64,000 nt of DNA from Ctenosaura bakeri (taxonomy: Eukaryota > Chordata > Lepidosauria > Squamata > Iguanidae), in NCBI GenBank assembly GCA_948474755.1, contig CAOLHI010000653.1:62001-126000 (forward strand), in the 5' to 3' direction. Of this stretch, positions 38,999-50,859 are shown in pieces. Below the pieces are notes generated by a model, which was not told the origin of the DNA, searched no databases, and was given only the letters and a program-made list of their open reading frames with translations. Position 1 is the stretch's first letter; every line of letters starts with the position of its first letter. The position numbers and the translations under genes are program-made.

Positions 38999-39229
38999 AG
39001 AGGCACTAGCCAGGGACCAGATCTCATTTGATCTTGGAAGCTAAGCAGGGTCAGTTCTGCTTAGTGCTTGGATGGGAGACCACCAACAAATGCCAGGTGC
39101 TGTAGGCTACATTTCAGAGGAAAGAACTGGCAAAACCACCTCTGAGTATGTCTTCCTTAAGAAAACCATATGAAATTTGTGGGGTCACCATAAATCAACA
39201 GGCAATTGAAGGCGCACATACACACACTA
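38999..39229 (+). mobile_element. 5S-rRNA-derived SINE, copy 3
   Basis: A sense copy whose 5S head is easily read: gatctcatttgatcttggaagctaagcagggtc, then gtgcttggatgggagaccacc and caggtgctgtaggct, covering the 5S internal promoter region (box A at 39039-39050). The body aactggcaaaaccacctctgag and the BovB-like tail ggggtcaccataaatcaacaggcaattgaaggcgcaca complete the element. It is not a 5S gene, because the 3' half is SINE sequence. Confidence 0.9.
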
Positions 39230-39394
39230 AATATGAGCCCTCCTTTGTGTTTATACTTTCTAAAGGTAAATCCCTAAGTGTAATTCTGTGTTAGCTACAT
39301 CAGAAACACCAGGCAAGGGAATATAAAAAGACCAGGGTGGAAGACTAACAGAACTGAGCTTTGATTTAAATGCTAAGTTAATAAGAGTTGTGTT

Positions 39395-39565
39395 ACAGTT
39401 TAGTTTCATTGCACTCCTTTCACACTGCCTTATTCATGATTACCTCTCGTTGAACTGTGACTAATTACATTTGCTCTACATTGCCCGTCATTGTTCTTAA
39501 TTAGGGTCAGTGTTGACTTTTAAATCACACTTCACATACACAAAATTTTGAGACTAATTACAATG
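39395..39565. promoter_or_regulatory. Repeat-free segment with clustered homeodomain-type sites
   Basis: Three TAAT-core palindromic motifs lie within about 100 bp: CTAATTAC at 39461-39468 and 39554-39561, and TTAATTAG at 39497-39504. The segment lies between identified repeats. It is a plausible distal enhancer, but this is inference and AT-rich DNA produces such motifs by chance. Confidence 0.28.
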
Positions 39566-39701
39566 TCTGCAATTTTTTTTTAAAAAAAATCTAATCGAAT
39601 ATTAACATGGATTCCCAAGGTAAACAGAATGTGAAATCTGGGTATGAAATGGATTTGCAAACTAGTTAAGAGGAAAGCTAGTTAGGATTAACCATGGAGT
39701 A

Positions 39702-40165
39702 CAGTCAGGTCTCTACATTTGCAGATTTGCCTTTCACAGATTATTGCGAGTTTCTTTGACCCCTGCTCCCCACATCTCATGAGCTTTTTTGCTGGGGCAA
39801 CCTTCCCTGTCAGCAGCTCTGATCAGACCATGCAGCCCTCTAAAAACCTATCTCTGGTACTCTTCCTTGTCCACTAGCCACTGTCTCTCCAGCTAAGGAT
39901 GGTTCGTAGCCCAATTTCTTTACACTACAAACCCTTTCCCGATGCCCCCCACTCACTAAAGGGAGGAAGTATAGGGCCATCATGCCAACCTACTCTCCTT
40001 GTCCATCTCCTTTTTCTGACCTGGTTTGGACCTTGGGTACTTGTTCTTCCCACTGTGCCTTAGCCCCCTTCCCACAGAAACACACTCACACATTTTGATG
40101 TTTGTGATTTTCCCACTTTTAAGAGGATCCTGTGCCCCAACCCTAGAGTTCCACCATGCCAATGG
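39702..40165 (+). mobile_element. pogo/Tigger-like MITE, copy 3
   Basis: The left end CAGTCAGGTCTCTACATTTGCAG follows TA (39700-39701). The interior aligns with 19082-19546. The right end is degraded. Confidence 0.6.
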
Positions 40166-40456
40166 GCACAGCCAATTGTAGTGCTAAATGTTGATTGAGG
40201 ATGACAAAGCTAAGGAGGTGGCTCGTATACAGGAAAGAATGGGCAGATAGTACACCTGACTCCTCTTAGCCAGGTAGGGATCAGATATAGATGTCCGTTG
40301 GGCCAGTGGGATACAAAGCTGGGAAAAGTACGAGGAAAAATTGCCCTTGTATGAGACTTCTTCCATTCTTAGTTGTACCACAGGCCAGAGACTGATAAAA
40401 TTGGTGTGTGCAGAACAAAAAGTACCACAGCTAACTTGGTAAAACTCAATAGGTAG

Positions 40457-40545
40457 CAGAGCTTGGAAAAGGTACTTTTTTTTTTTTTACTACAGTTCCC
40501 AGAATGACCCAGCCAGCATTGGTCAGGCTAGCCTAGTGGTTCCTT
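40457..40545. mobile_element. hAT-like MITE, partial
   Basis: CAGAGCTTGGAAAAGGTACTT then a T-tract, actacagttcccagaatgacccagccagcattgg: the left half of the family completed at 47646-47761. Confidence 0.55.
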
Positions 40546-40576
40546 TGCATTCACAGCAAACATTTAATTAGAAGGT

Positions 40577-40602
40577 ATGTGTGTGTGTGTGTGTGTGTGT
40601 GT
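40577..40602. repeat. (GT)n microsatellite
   Basis: About 13 GT units. Confidence 0.95.
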
Positions 40603-41345
40603 AGATAAATAACTAGAAACATTTCAAAACAAACGGAAAAGAAAAACAAACATATTAAAAAAGAAAAGATAGACAAAGATAAAGATTAGCATTGACTTCT
40701 GACTCTCCTGACAATGGTTATTCATTTTCCTATATAAGATAATATCTCTGATTATATACTATTCATTTACTTCTTCAACTTAACCCAACCTACTGACATT
40801 GAATTAGAAGTTGTAGTGATGTGCAAGGTTTCAGCCGATGCACCAAAGACAGAGTTCTGGTCAAAATCAGAACCTTCAGGGAAACTAGTTCATCTGACAA
40901 GCTCTGACCCCTGTAATAATGACTTCCTGCTGAGACTTCCTTCCTGGTCTGAGCAAAATGTAGAGAGTTGCTCTCAACATCTCTGCCTCCAGTTTTGGTC
41001 TGCCGTTGATTGCTTAGCAGTTTATCTCACAGAAGGTCAATTTTTCTCCAAAGCAAAGATTAACACCTGGGCTGTAACACACCAGTTCTCTTGCTCCAAC
41101 ATTTTTCCAATGATTTGTGGTGGGTGGGTTTTTGTGGAGGTCTCATAAAGTAAAATGGATTATTAAAGATTCTACTATGATCTGTCCACTAAGATACACA
41201 GGCTTTCTATCCAAGTTGCCAAACCTCAGTTTGGCACTCAGGCACTCCTGAACTAATTGAAAGGAAGGGCAGAATGAAGAAAATAGTTTTAGTCCCATTG
41301 TTTCAGGGGGTACCCTGTTCCCTCACAAAAGCTGGACTCCTGCCA

Positions 41346-41390
41346 GGAAAAAAAGAAAAAGAAAGAGGAAAAGAAAAAAGAAAAAGAAAG
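41346..41390. repeat. Purine-only GAAA-rich tract
   Basis: A 45-base run of only A and G (aaaagaaaaagaaagagg...). It is simple sequence, with no LINE attached that I can see. Confidence 0.9.
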
Positions 41391-41589
41391 CTAGGCAATG
41401 GAGCATTTTTAATTATCAGTACTGAGCCGGGGTAAATGGCTTCTGCTGACACTTATGAGGACTAGAACAACAGGTTGAAAATGGGAGGAGAGTGCTCAAC
41501 TGTGTAGACTCCATGTAGAACATAGAAAGAATTTCCTTTTTAAAAGGGAAAGAGAAGGAGCAGCCTCTTTGAAGCCCATAGTTTTATGA

Positions 41590-41790
41590 GAGCTTCGTCC
41601 TTGGGAGCTGAACAGTAAAGATGACTCAAGCCGCTTCAGGCTCTGCAAAATTACTACCAACGAAAAGTTGAGTAGTAGCTTTATCGTGAAGTTGGAGTGG
41701 CCATTAAAACTTCAAAGGCATTTGTGTTACTTGAGCTTTACCTGTCATAGTGAAGAATATTTACGATAGGAAGATTTGGTACCTTTTAAT
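41590..41790. promoter_or_regulatory. Repeat-free segment, enhancer candidate
   Basis: A roughly 200-bp unique-looking block without repeats or coding signal. Candidate only. Confidence 0.2.
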
Positions 41791-42177
41791 AGTTAACAGG
41801 GTGATATTAATGTGAAGTCTTGGGTGCTAGAAGGTGCAGTGAGGAAAGAGATTTAGGGTCCCCACCCCCATTCTATTGTTACATGATTTAAATCCTTGGA
41901 AAACCATCCAACAAAACCCAAGTGAGAATGTAAAAATCCATGAAGAAATCAAGAAATGTTTTGTACTCTTTAGTGGCATTGTACAACCTGGTTCCTTGGG
42001 CAGTTGTCAAGGCCCAATACAGATGTCCTCTCCCCTTACACTTTAATGAATATTCTGGGGCACTGTGGGAAATTAAAAGGAAAGGTTCCAGGCTCAGAAT
42101 CTGGTGCTGTTTGGAGCAGAGCTACTGCCGCCAACCCGTCTCCCTACTGCCAGGTAAAGCTGCCAAAACCTCCTGGT

Positions 42178-42309
42178 CAGATTTTGGAACACTTACTTTT
42201 TTGTGCTATGGCTCCCAGAAATTCTCCAACCAGCATGTGTGTGTACTGGCTTTGCTAGCGGGAGATTCTGGTAACTGTATTCCCAAAAGGTTAACTTTCC
42301 TAAGGCCTG
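42178..42309. mobile_element. hAT-like MITE ('cagagcttggaaaag' family)
   Basis: The left end is cagattttggaacacttactttttt. The right end is attctggtaactgtattcccaaaaggttaactttcctaaggcctg, whose complement resembles the left end. Length 132 bp. No target duplication is visible. Confidence 0.6.
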
Positions 42310-43437
42310 TTGCTGATTATAGGCGGAGCCACACCATGACATTTTACTACAGGGCTGCTCAAACTGGATATGAAATCCGTTTTGTTCAATAGCCCTGCCT
42401 AGGCATTAAAGGAAATGACATGTGTGCTTCACGCGGGAAGGAGACAGAGGGACCTATAACAGTCTTGTCCCTAATATCCCTTCCAGGCTGGACATAACAA
42501 AGGTCTGAGGCAGAAGAAATGTGTGGGGCTGAGCTTGTTTCCAGCTGAAGACCTCTAAGCCTTCTCTCACTTATAAATAAGATTTCCTGATCTTCTGATA
42601 CATGAGGCTTCCCCCATTTCAATTAACTACAATTCAATTCTTACTGTCATAATGGTTGGCTTTTAGAATATAAGGTGCCTCTCTAGACTAACCTTTCTCA
42701 ATCATTTTACTCTGGAGGAAGCTTTGAAATAATTTTCACATCTCAGGAGTTCCTAGCATAAAATTGTTACATCTACAGCTCAAAAAAGTTTGTTTCTTTA
42801 AAGTTACAATCTCTCACTGCATCCCTAGAAATCTTTCATGGAATCCTAAGATTCTAGGGTTGAGAAAGGCTGCTCTAGACAGAGGGGTCCTGACAATAAT
42901 AGTGTTCTGTTCCCATAGTCAGAACTGCGGTTGATGTCTCTCATTACCCGGAATATTGCAAGTTTTGTTCTCCTTTGTGAAGTCCACATCAGTGCCATGA
43001 GCACCACTCCTCTGACTTTTTTGAAGGGTCACGTTTGGAAACAGGTAGCTGAACCAGCTCACAGATTTGGTGTGAGCTGGTCCAGTTCACACACCATCCA
43101 TCCCATGCTCACATTGTGCATGTGTTTATCTGCCACATCCCTGTTATTAAACCACCTGTTTTTAAAAACAAATCTTTTTAAGTACCTCAAAAGCTTTTCC
43201 ATCTATGTTTGTTTTAATATTTAATATTTAAACAATTAAATATTGTATTTAATCATCTCCACTCACCACTATTCTAGAAAGGCTGTGATCAGAAATAGGG
43301 TTATTTATAGTATATTTTGTCTTTAAAAAGGTTAGCATTATGGCATTATATAGCTATTTCTACCCATAAATGCTATAATAATTTTTAATAATACATTCTG
43401 TAATAGGTACTTTAAGGTATCATTTTAGGGCAGAATG

Positions 43438-43640
43438 CCTTAAAGTCACATATGGTGACCCCTATGAATTTGATAGGGTTTTCTTAGGCAAGGAATACTC
43501 CAAGTGGTATTGTCAGTTCCTTCCTCTGAAACAGAACCTACTGTACCTGGTATTCATTTGTTGGCAGCTTCCCATCCAAGGACTAATCAGGGCTGACCCT
43601 GCTTAATTTCCAAAATCAGATGGGCTTTGGTGCCTTTACC
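43438..43640 (-). mobile_element. 5S-rRNA-derived SINE, copy 4
   Basis: Antisense: tail gtcacatatggtgacccctatgaatttgatagggttttcttagg, body ttccttcctctgaaacag, head cttcccatccaaggactaatcagggctgaccctgcttaatttcc. Confidence 0.8.
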
Positions 43641-43959
43641 GTATTAGAGCTTCTTAGGGACAGAGTGCCATAACACTATAGAGTGCTACCATGTTAATTT
43701 TTAAACTGTTTAAAAAACAAAAACCTTTCCACCATTAATCGCATGAACAGCAAGTTTTTGAAAAAAGCCTATGGAAAAGGAAACAAATGAGAGAGACTGC
43801 ATTATAAAGATACAGAGTTGTAGCACTCTTTCACTTAAGTAGTGTTTTGCTACTATTTTAATATACATGTTTTAAAGCTTATGAGCAGGAAGGGGTTTTA
43901 GTGCTACTAAAAAGATTGATGCATGCCATAAAGATTGCCCACCACAAGGCTATACTGAG

Positions 43960-44124
43960 ACCATTTCCGCACTAGACTGTTGTAGCACTGCTATTCTACT
44001 TTCAACATCCTATGGAATCCTGGGGTTTGCAGTTTTGAGAGGGGCCAGAAACTGCAAACCCCTGGATTCCATAGGATGTTGAAAGTAGAATAGCAGTGCT
44101 ACAACAGTCTAGTGAGGAAATGGT
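43960..44124. mobile_element. 165-bp near-perfect palindromic MITE
   Basis: Arms 43960-44035 and 44049-44124 (76 bp each) are inverted copies with only about three mismatches around a 13-nt loop. The sequence runs accatttccgcactagactg ... tggaatcctggggtttgcag. Single-arm relatives occur at 54836-54912 and 51975-52065. The low arm divergence points to recent insertion or gene-conversion-like correction. Confidence 0.85.
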
Positions 44125-45380
44125 TTGAATGTGTATTGAGGTATGGTGTATTGACCTGCCTGCTCACCCATGTTCAAACCATGTTTCTTACCCCTCATGT
44201 ACTTCAATGAGATATTTTAATCCCCTCAGTGCATGTTTGTTTTGCAGAACATACACAGAATTAGCTATAGCATAGGCCATCGTATGACATGACCACCTGC
44301 ACAGTTGTAAACAGTACCCAAATAATATCCCCAAGTTCTAGCTTTTTGCATGCATATTTTTTTTCTTACTAACAAACAAAACAAAACAAAAAATGTCCTA
44401 AAAATTTATTGACTGTTGCCATGATTTTGGATTATTATTATTTTTGTCTAATGTAATATTTTAAAGCATACACCAAAAATCCCATGTTGTTTTTCAGCAA
44501 ACTATAACACAATGAAACAGAAGTGAGGAACTCTGGCCAATTGGCACCCGTTTGGAGAAATGTTCTTCCTTTGTAAGGGGCACAGGAATTCACTGTGATG
44601 GTTGAGAAACAGAGGGTATGTTTCATTTCATTTTGTTTTCTCTAATTTAAGTTTTATTCCATCTTTTGTTTTCTGACTCTGACTGTTTTGGATGGAATAC
44701 ACTTGATTCTGCACACACAGAAACATTCCTTTAGACACAGAACATTTTTATACTGTATCTGGCAATACACTGTAACTCATATTGAGGTTAGAAAATACTG
44801 CATAAATCATAATAAAATTTCTTCATCTTTGTGCATAATGGTTAAAAGGGATGCAAGAGTAGTAGTTATACCTTTATAGTCCTTCTAGAAAATCTCAAAA
44901 TGGCGGACAAGGACCTTTGGGAAAATATGTGAGGATTGAGTTGCGGTTATTCCACAGCCACTGCCTCATTTGGGAGAAGCTTATGTGGAAGTAAGCAGTG
45001 CTGCCTATAGACAGACCCGCTCTTGTATCTGCGTACACTTCTGTTTGGTAGGCAAGTCATTCACTAGAAGAGACTCCTGCGAAGAATTCATGAAGTCAAG
45101 AACTTCTGCTGCATTTCCACGCAGAGCAGAGCTAGGAAAGTGTCTGGGCCTCTAGATACAGTATTGTCAGAATGCAGCTCCCACCAAGCCACATTGTTTG
45201 GCTCTGCTGGCTAGGCCTAGTGTTGACAGGTCTTCAAAACAGCGTTAAGGGACAGTCGAAATTCATGATATGTTAGTTATTAACAAGTTTGTGTTCTACC
45301 TGAATACCAAAGGCAGGGACTGATTTCAATTAACTTACTTATCTATTTCTCTGTAAAATTAACATATGACCCAGACTGAT

Positions 45381-45402
45381 AAATTAAATTAAATTAAATT
45401 AA
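45381..45402. repeat. (AAATT)n simple repeat
   Basis: About four AAATT pentamers. Confidence 0.9.
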
Positions 45403-45551
45403 GCACACAATTCTGTCTTTATGAAAGGCTCACACCCCCAAATATAAGATTTTTTGGCATCTCATTCAGGCTGAATAAAAGGAAAAGATTTCCCACCCTC
45501 AAATAGGGGACATCCCTTGTAATAAGGGACACTTACCAGTCCCATAAGGCC

Positions 45552-45790
45552 CTAAATACCCTAAAGGCATCAGAGCCTATCTGATCTTGGAAGCTAAGTA
45601 GGGTCAGCCTTGGTTAGTACTTGGATGGGAGACCACCAAGTACCAGGTGCTATAGGCTATATTTTAGAAGAAGAAACTGGTAAAACCACCTCTGAGGGCT
45701 TGTATGATTCAAGGATACCGGACACAGCAACCTTACTTACCCAAAAGAAGCTGATGGGCAAGGCCAAAAGTGTGTGTGTGTGTGTGTGTA
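45552..45790 (+). mobile_element. 5S-rRNA-derived SINE, copy 5
   Basis: The sense head is gcctatctgatcttggaagctaagtagggtcagccttggttagtacttggatgggagaccacc, the closest of the five to 5S rRNA. Body aactggtaaaaccacctctgag, then a diverged tail and GT/AT simple repeat (45770-45809). Confidence 0.88.
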
Positions 45791-46679
45791 TATATATATG
45801 TATATATATTTTAAAAATTATTGGTTTGTTCTACCATGGTTCTATTCCATTTAGCTTCACCTTTGGGACAGACTGTCCAATTAATCTTAATAATGACCCT
45901 GGTTTCTAGAGTTACGAGAGGGGAAAAAGCTTTGCCCTCTTTTGTTTGCATTTGTAAGATTAAACACATCCACTCTCCCCCCACCCACACACCTAGATAC
46001 TGTAGCCAAGATCCTGCATCAGGAGACATATCTGTATCATGTAGCTACCTTCGTAGCAATGACTATTGGAACTACCCCACAAAACTCCTTGTAAGTACCC
46101 CCAACATGGCCATTCCCATGTTATTGGAGAATGTGTGTGTGTTGCGGGGGGGGGGATGACCAGTTATTTTTCCATACCAGGACACACTACAACAGGCAAC
46201 TGCTGAGAGCTCTGGCAGTCCTTGCAGACTGCATGCAGACAAGATTCTTGCAGTGCATTCAGCTGCAAGAACATAGCATGACATACCATCCCTTTTCATA
46301 CCACTCTTTCTAATAACATGGTAATGGCTGTGCTGGGGGAGCGATGCTGCTTACAAGGTAACTATTGGGCAGGTTTTGGTCACTGTTTGGTCAGAATGGA
46401 ATTACGACCTACACAACAAAAGTGAGTTGTGGTGGCATTAAGTCTGACTTATGCCGTCCACTAACATGATGTCAACCTGTATTTTTAATTATTCCAAACT
46501 GCCCTGGGTCCTACTTTGATTAAACGTAGTACACAATATTTTAATTAAAAAAAAAACAAGACTTCTAAGTCAATATTTGGTTTGTTAACCATAATTTCTA
46601 AGAAGGCATTGCAGGTGGTGGTAGGGGAACTGTAGCCTAACGTCTTTCCCAGGTAAACCTAGGATTGTTAAAATACAGA

Positions 46680-47500
46680 AGAAGATTAGCTGAAAAAATA
46701 ATCAGCATGGCTTCTGCAAAAGACAATACTGATCTCACAATCCTGTAGATTTCTATTGAGAATCAGTAAACAACACGTGAATATGGATAATGTGGTACAG
46801 ACTACGCTCTTGAATATCAGAAAAACATTTGAAAAGTTTCTCACCAAAGCTCCTTAGTGGAAAAAAAATCACTAAATAAGCAGATGGGCCTTTTTATTGT
46901 TCAGTGACTGCTCAAAAACAGAAAGCAGATGGCTGGGAACTGTCAAATTAACAAGTGTATGCTGCTCATGTAAAGCACCATATTTGCAGATGGCTCTATG
47001 TAAATAAATGATAATAATAATTGGAATGAATGGACAGTTTTTCCTCAATGCAGAGAAATGACATGGGGTTTCTTCCAAGATTTTGTATTGGGAAGGGTCA
47101 GTTCTGTTCAGTTTAGTCATAAATGGGTTGGATCCAGGTAGCAAAAGACACCATATTCTTCAGGATGGTGAAAACCGAAGAAGCTTGTACAGAGTTTCAA
47201 GGGATCCCTTCAGATGGATAAACAGACAACAAAATGGCTGATGAATTACAAAGAAATAAGTATATAACACACACTTCAATATATCTATATACTAATAAGA
47301 ATCTGAGCTCTGGAGATCTTGGATTTCTGGAGAACTCAGTGAGAATTTGAACTCAGAGCATGGGGGGGAACAAAATCAATTTCTTGTAAGAGATAATTCA
47401 GAAAGAGGTTGACAATAAAGCAGCCAAAGTTGTAATATCAACAAATAAAGTTATAGATACATTTGAATATTATACACAGTTCTTGCTGTTCTGTATAAAA
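46680..47500 (+). pseudogene. Decayed CR1 LINE reverse-transcriptase segment
   Basis: Scattered blocks in the correct order match the CR1 ORF2. They include aatcagcatggcttctgcaaaagac (QHGF motif, 46700), a VLFSLVINGLDPG-like stretch at 47101-47139 (cf. VLFNIFINDLD) and ttgaatattatacacagttcttgc near 47463. Many stops and frameshifts show that it is long dead. Limits are approximate. Confidence 0.55.
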
Positions 47501-47645
47501 AAAGAATACCATACATTAGGAAACAAGATGAACAAATAAAACAGGAAGGAGTAAACTTTTAACGGTATGTTTTTAAAAATCTGTGTCCACTATATTTGTT
47601 CAAGGTCCAGCAGAGCAGGAGAAAAGATGGTGGGGTGGCTGCAAT

Positions 47646-47761
47646 CAGAGCTTACAATGGTAATTTTGTGGATTACGATTTCCAGATCCCTCCTGCTGGT
47701 AGGCACGCTGGTGATGGAGGTTCTGGGAACTACATTCCAAAAATAACTTTTCTAAGCTGTG
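47646..47761. mobile_element. hAT-like MITE with both termini
   Basis: The left end CAGAGCTTACAATGGTAATTTT and the right end AAAATAACTTTTCTAAGCTGTG are inverted repeats; length 116 bp. The flanking 8-mers gctgcaat (47638-47645) and gtggcaat (47762-47769) agree at 6 of 8 positions, consistent with an old hAT target duplication. Confidence 0.7.
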
Positions 47762-47789
47762 GTGGCAATAATATATCATTAGAATCTTG

Positions 47790-47870
47790 TCAGGGCTGGT
47801 CCTACCATTAGGCAGAGGGAGCTGCTGCCTCAAATGGCAGATTTTCAGGAGCGGAGTGGACAGAGCTGTG
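47790..47870. repeat. 'ctaccattaggcagag' interspersed repeat
   Basis: gggctggtcctaccattaggcagagggagctgctgcctcaaatggcagat. The reverse complement is at 58085-58145 (cacctgagatggctgccttgccctacctaatgg) and a short piece is at 18895. Confidence 0.5.
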
Positions 47871-48716
47871 TGTGCCATTTGACCTGCTCCATCACCCTAA
47901 AACTGGACTGCTACTCTCAGATGTAAAAGAGCACACAATCCTGTTGCAAAAGTTGAAATACAGTTCAGCTATTGTTCTGATGGCCTTTAGTACATGAAAT
48001 GGGAGAGGGACAGGCCATCTTGATCTTTGTCAAAAGCACCAACATTTATTGGATCAGCCCTGGAATCTGTGTTTCCAAATTTATCCAAGGGATAAGGATA
48101 ATACACAGAGAAGAAAATGAAAATGCAGTTTTGTGCTCTCACCAAGCTGCAGTTTAAGTTCAAAGACATACAACTGTCGCAAGTTCCTCTCATATATTCA
48201 AAAGGCATTCACAGCATAGCTCAGTTTGCAAGAATGGGCAAGGACTTTCTCCATAAGAAACAGCAAAGTTGTTGAACCACTTCTTAGCTATCACAAGAGA
48301 GAAAGCAGCAACAGTGCTTGAAGGCCAAACTTGATATTAAGGACTGTGTTCTCTTATCTAAGCTAAGTCTCAACTCGGAGCAGATAAAGAATAACTAATC
48401 ACAATTGGAGCATTTCTCCAAACCTAGCAACCCATTCAACAACTTCTTACTATGCCTATAAATCACTAGATGATAAGAAGACTTGCCCTCATAAGGTCTG
48501 GCTAAAAAAGAATCAATAGAGGTTACTATTATGAGCTCCATTTACAATGGAAATCACTGAGGCTGTATGGAAATAAATCAAACAGTAAGGATGAATAGGT
48601 TGTAATTTTTCTGATTAACAAATGTTTTGCTTGTCACGAGGTCTTAAGAACTGCTCTTGGAATTTTAAAGGACTAAAACAGGTTTCAGAAAGTGTATATT
48701 TGCACTAGAGAGTTAA

Positions 48717-48743
48717 ACACACACACACACATACACACACACT
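48717..48743. repeat. (CA)n microsatellite
   Basis: About 13 units with one CATA interruption. Confidence 0.9.
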
Positions 48744-50046
48744 GAAGGTACACAGACACACCAAATGGGATATTGTCTTGAAATATCTTTTGCACACAAA
48801 ATAACCAGTTTAAAAAAAAACTGGAAGAAATCACAAAAGGTTGCTATAGAAATGTATCCCAAACAACTAATTATACATCGTTCTAACTGAAATTTAAAAA
48901 TATATAGAAGGAACACTTTACCCTTGAAGCATCTAAAAGTTTGCAAACAGAAACCCCCTGGCTGCAATCCAAAGCAAATTTAGGGGCAATTTATATTTCA
49001 TTAGAATCAAAGCTTTTCCTTAGATGTACCACTTTATACTGCAGAGCGTTGTTTTCTTTCCATGTTTTTCTTTGGTGGGAGAAACCTTTCCCATTAAAAA
49101 CTTACATGGCAGAAAAAAGGATTCAGCCTAGCTTCTCTTCTGATTTTTTTTTTTGGTGTCTTTTTTTTTTGTCTGTGTTCTTGATCTTTAGTCCAAAAGA
49201 GTACATTCCAGGAGAATCTGGACAATTACACTCTACTGAGAATATAAACTGATCCTTGCTGGGAACTTCATCTAATTGAAAACAAAGGGATTCAGTCCTG
49301 AGGAAATATAATAGGGTTTCTAGTTGGTTAACCTGCTAGGTTATTCCTTAGAAATACTATAACCAAGGATAGGCACAGCAAATATGGCTGGGAAGCTACT
49401 TTTCACAATGAAAATGAATGAGTAATTCACAAGTGTATGCTAAGAGGTGTGCTATATCCTGAAATGATATAATTGCTGAAGAATTACTGGCAAATGTCAA
49501 CATGTTAGAACATAAATGTTTGCACAGTTGCATTATCAGTGAAGTGTTTCCTCCAGGTTTGACCATTAAAGAAGAATGATGAAGCCTAGCAAAGGAGGGG
49601 GAGGGTTGTTAACACCCTTACTCCCCCATGTACCTCTTGCCTCTGCCACCAGGAATGAAAATTACAAAAGACAGCAACCACAGCAGACCAGGAGAAGAAG
49701 GACCTGATTAAGTCAGGCTGAAGTCCCATGTTATATCAAGCTTAAGAAGACCTATAGCTTCAAGTAAAATGTGAAATTTAGTAGTGTTGTCCTCCTTCTT
49801 GTTTTGTATTTACAGATTCATCAAAATCTGAGACCCTACATTATGGCATACTTAGGTTGGGTGTAAAGTCAACATTGCTTGTGAGAGACTAACATCTGGT
49901 TAGTACAGCAGCCACTTCCTTTTAGGTCTGCCATGGCAAAGAGATTCTGGAGCAGAGTGGCAGCGTGAACCTCTGTGGACTGGGAGTGGGACTTGTATAT
50001 ACACTTTTGCCTCTCTTGTCTGTTTTATGTTAAAAAAAATCCTAGA

Positions 50047-50249
50047 ATTAGTGTGATATAGTGATTAGAGTGTTGGACTACAACTCTGGAGACCAGGGTT
50101 CAAATCCCTGCTCAGCCATGGAAACCCACTGGGTGACCTTGAGCAAGTCACACTCTCTCAACCTCAGCCTCTCTGAAAAAATCTCAGCAGGAAAACCCTG
50201 TGATAGGGTTGCCCTAAGTCAGAAATAACTTGAAGGCACACAACAACTA
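50047..50249 (+). mobile_element. Sauria-type tRNA-derived SINE, full-length
   Basis: The best-preserved copy. Head attagtgtgatatagtgattagagtgttggactacaactctggagaccagggttcaaatccctgc, with a clear box B at ggttcaaatcc. Body atggaaacccactgggtgaccttgagcaagtcacactctctcaacctcag. Tail gccctaagtcagaaataacttgaaggcacacaacaac, shared with BovB. Confidence 0.92.
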
Positions 50250-50859
50250 GAAAGCAAAATCCTTTCTTTTTATATTGTTCTTAGAACTTTGGTATACAAG
50301 AAAAAAAATAATTTCCCAAAGTTTAGGTACTTGCTTGCTCTTTCCCAATGTGATATCACTATTCTATCTAAAAATATAACATTATTGGGAAATCACTTTG
50401 TTCTTTCTTATTTACAAACGTCTTTTCAAATTCTGCAAAACAGTAGAGCACATCCTGAATTGCAGGAGTGGCAAGTGTTGACAGACACTGAAAATTAGTT
50501 GCTTACCTCAGTTTTGGTCATTAAAGATTACAAACTTCTAGAAACTGTCTGCTTTTTCATCTGTCACTCATCTAACTAAACACAAAGTCATTTAACATTG
50601 TATAATGAGGCACCTAATTTTTACATCACCATCAGCAGTAGCAACACATAACACACCTTTGCAAATACTGTAAAGATATATGTTTTGAATGAAAACATAC
50701 AAGTAATTCAATTAAAAACCTCATTAAAAACAGAACAATAAAAAAAATGTGCAATGCCTGACTACTTAAAATTCCCCTTTGTTTTAAAAAAAGTCAACTT
50801 AAAAGCCAAAAGTATTTTTTCAAAAATGCCTACCAGTGGAAGAACAGTAAAGCCACCAA

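Noticed and set aside
39018..39112. 5S rRNA gene
   Set aside because: The 5S similarity stops and continues into SINE body and BovB-like tail; a SINE head.
41940..42392. 150-residue plus-strand open frame
   Set aside because: It overlaps a hAT-like MITE (42178-42309), has no domain or splice context, and its length is expected by chance in 64 kb.
50047..50130. tRNA gene-like A and B boxes
   Set aside because: Continuous with the Sauria SINE body and tail; it is the SINE promoter head, not a tRNA gene.
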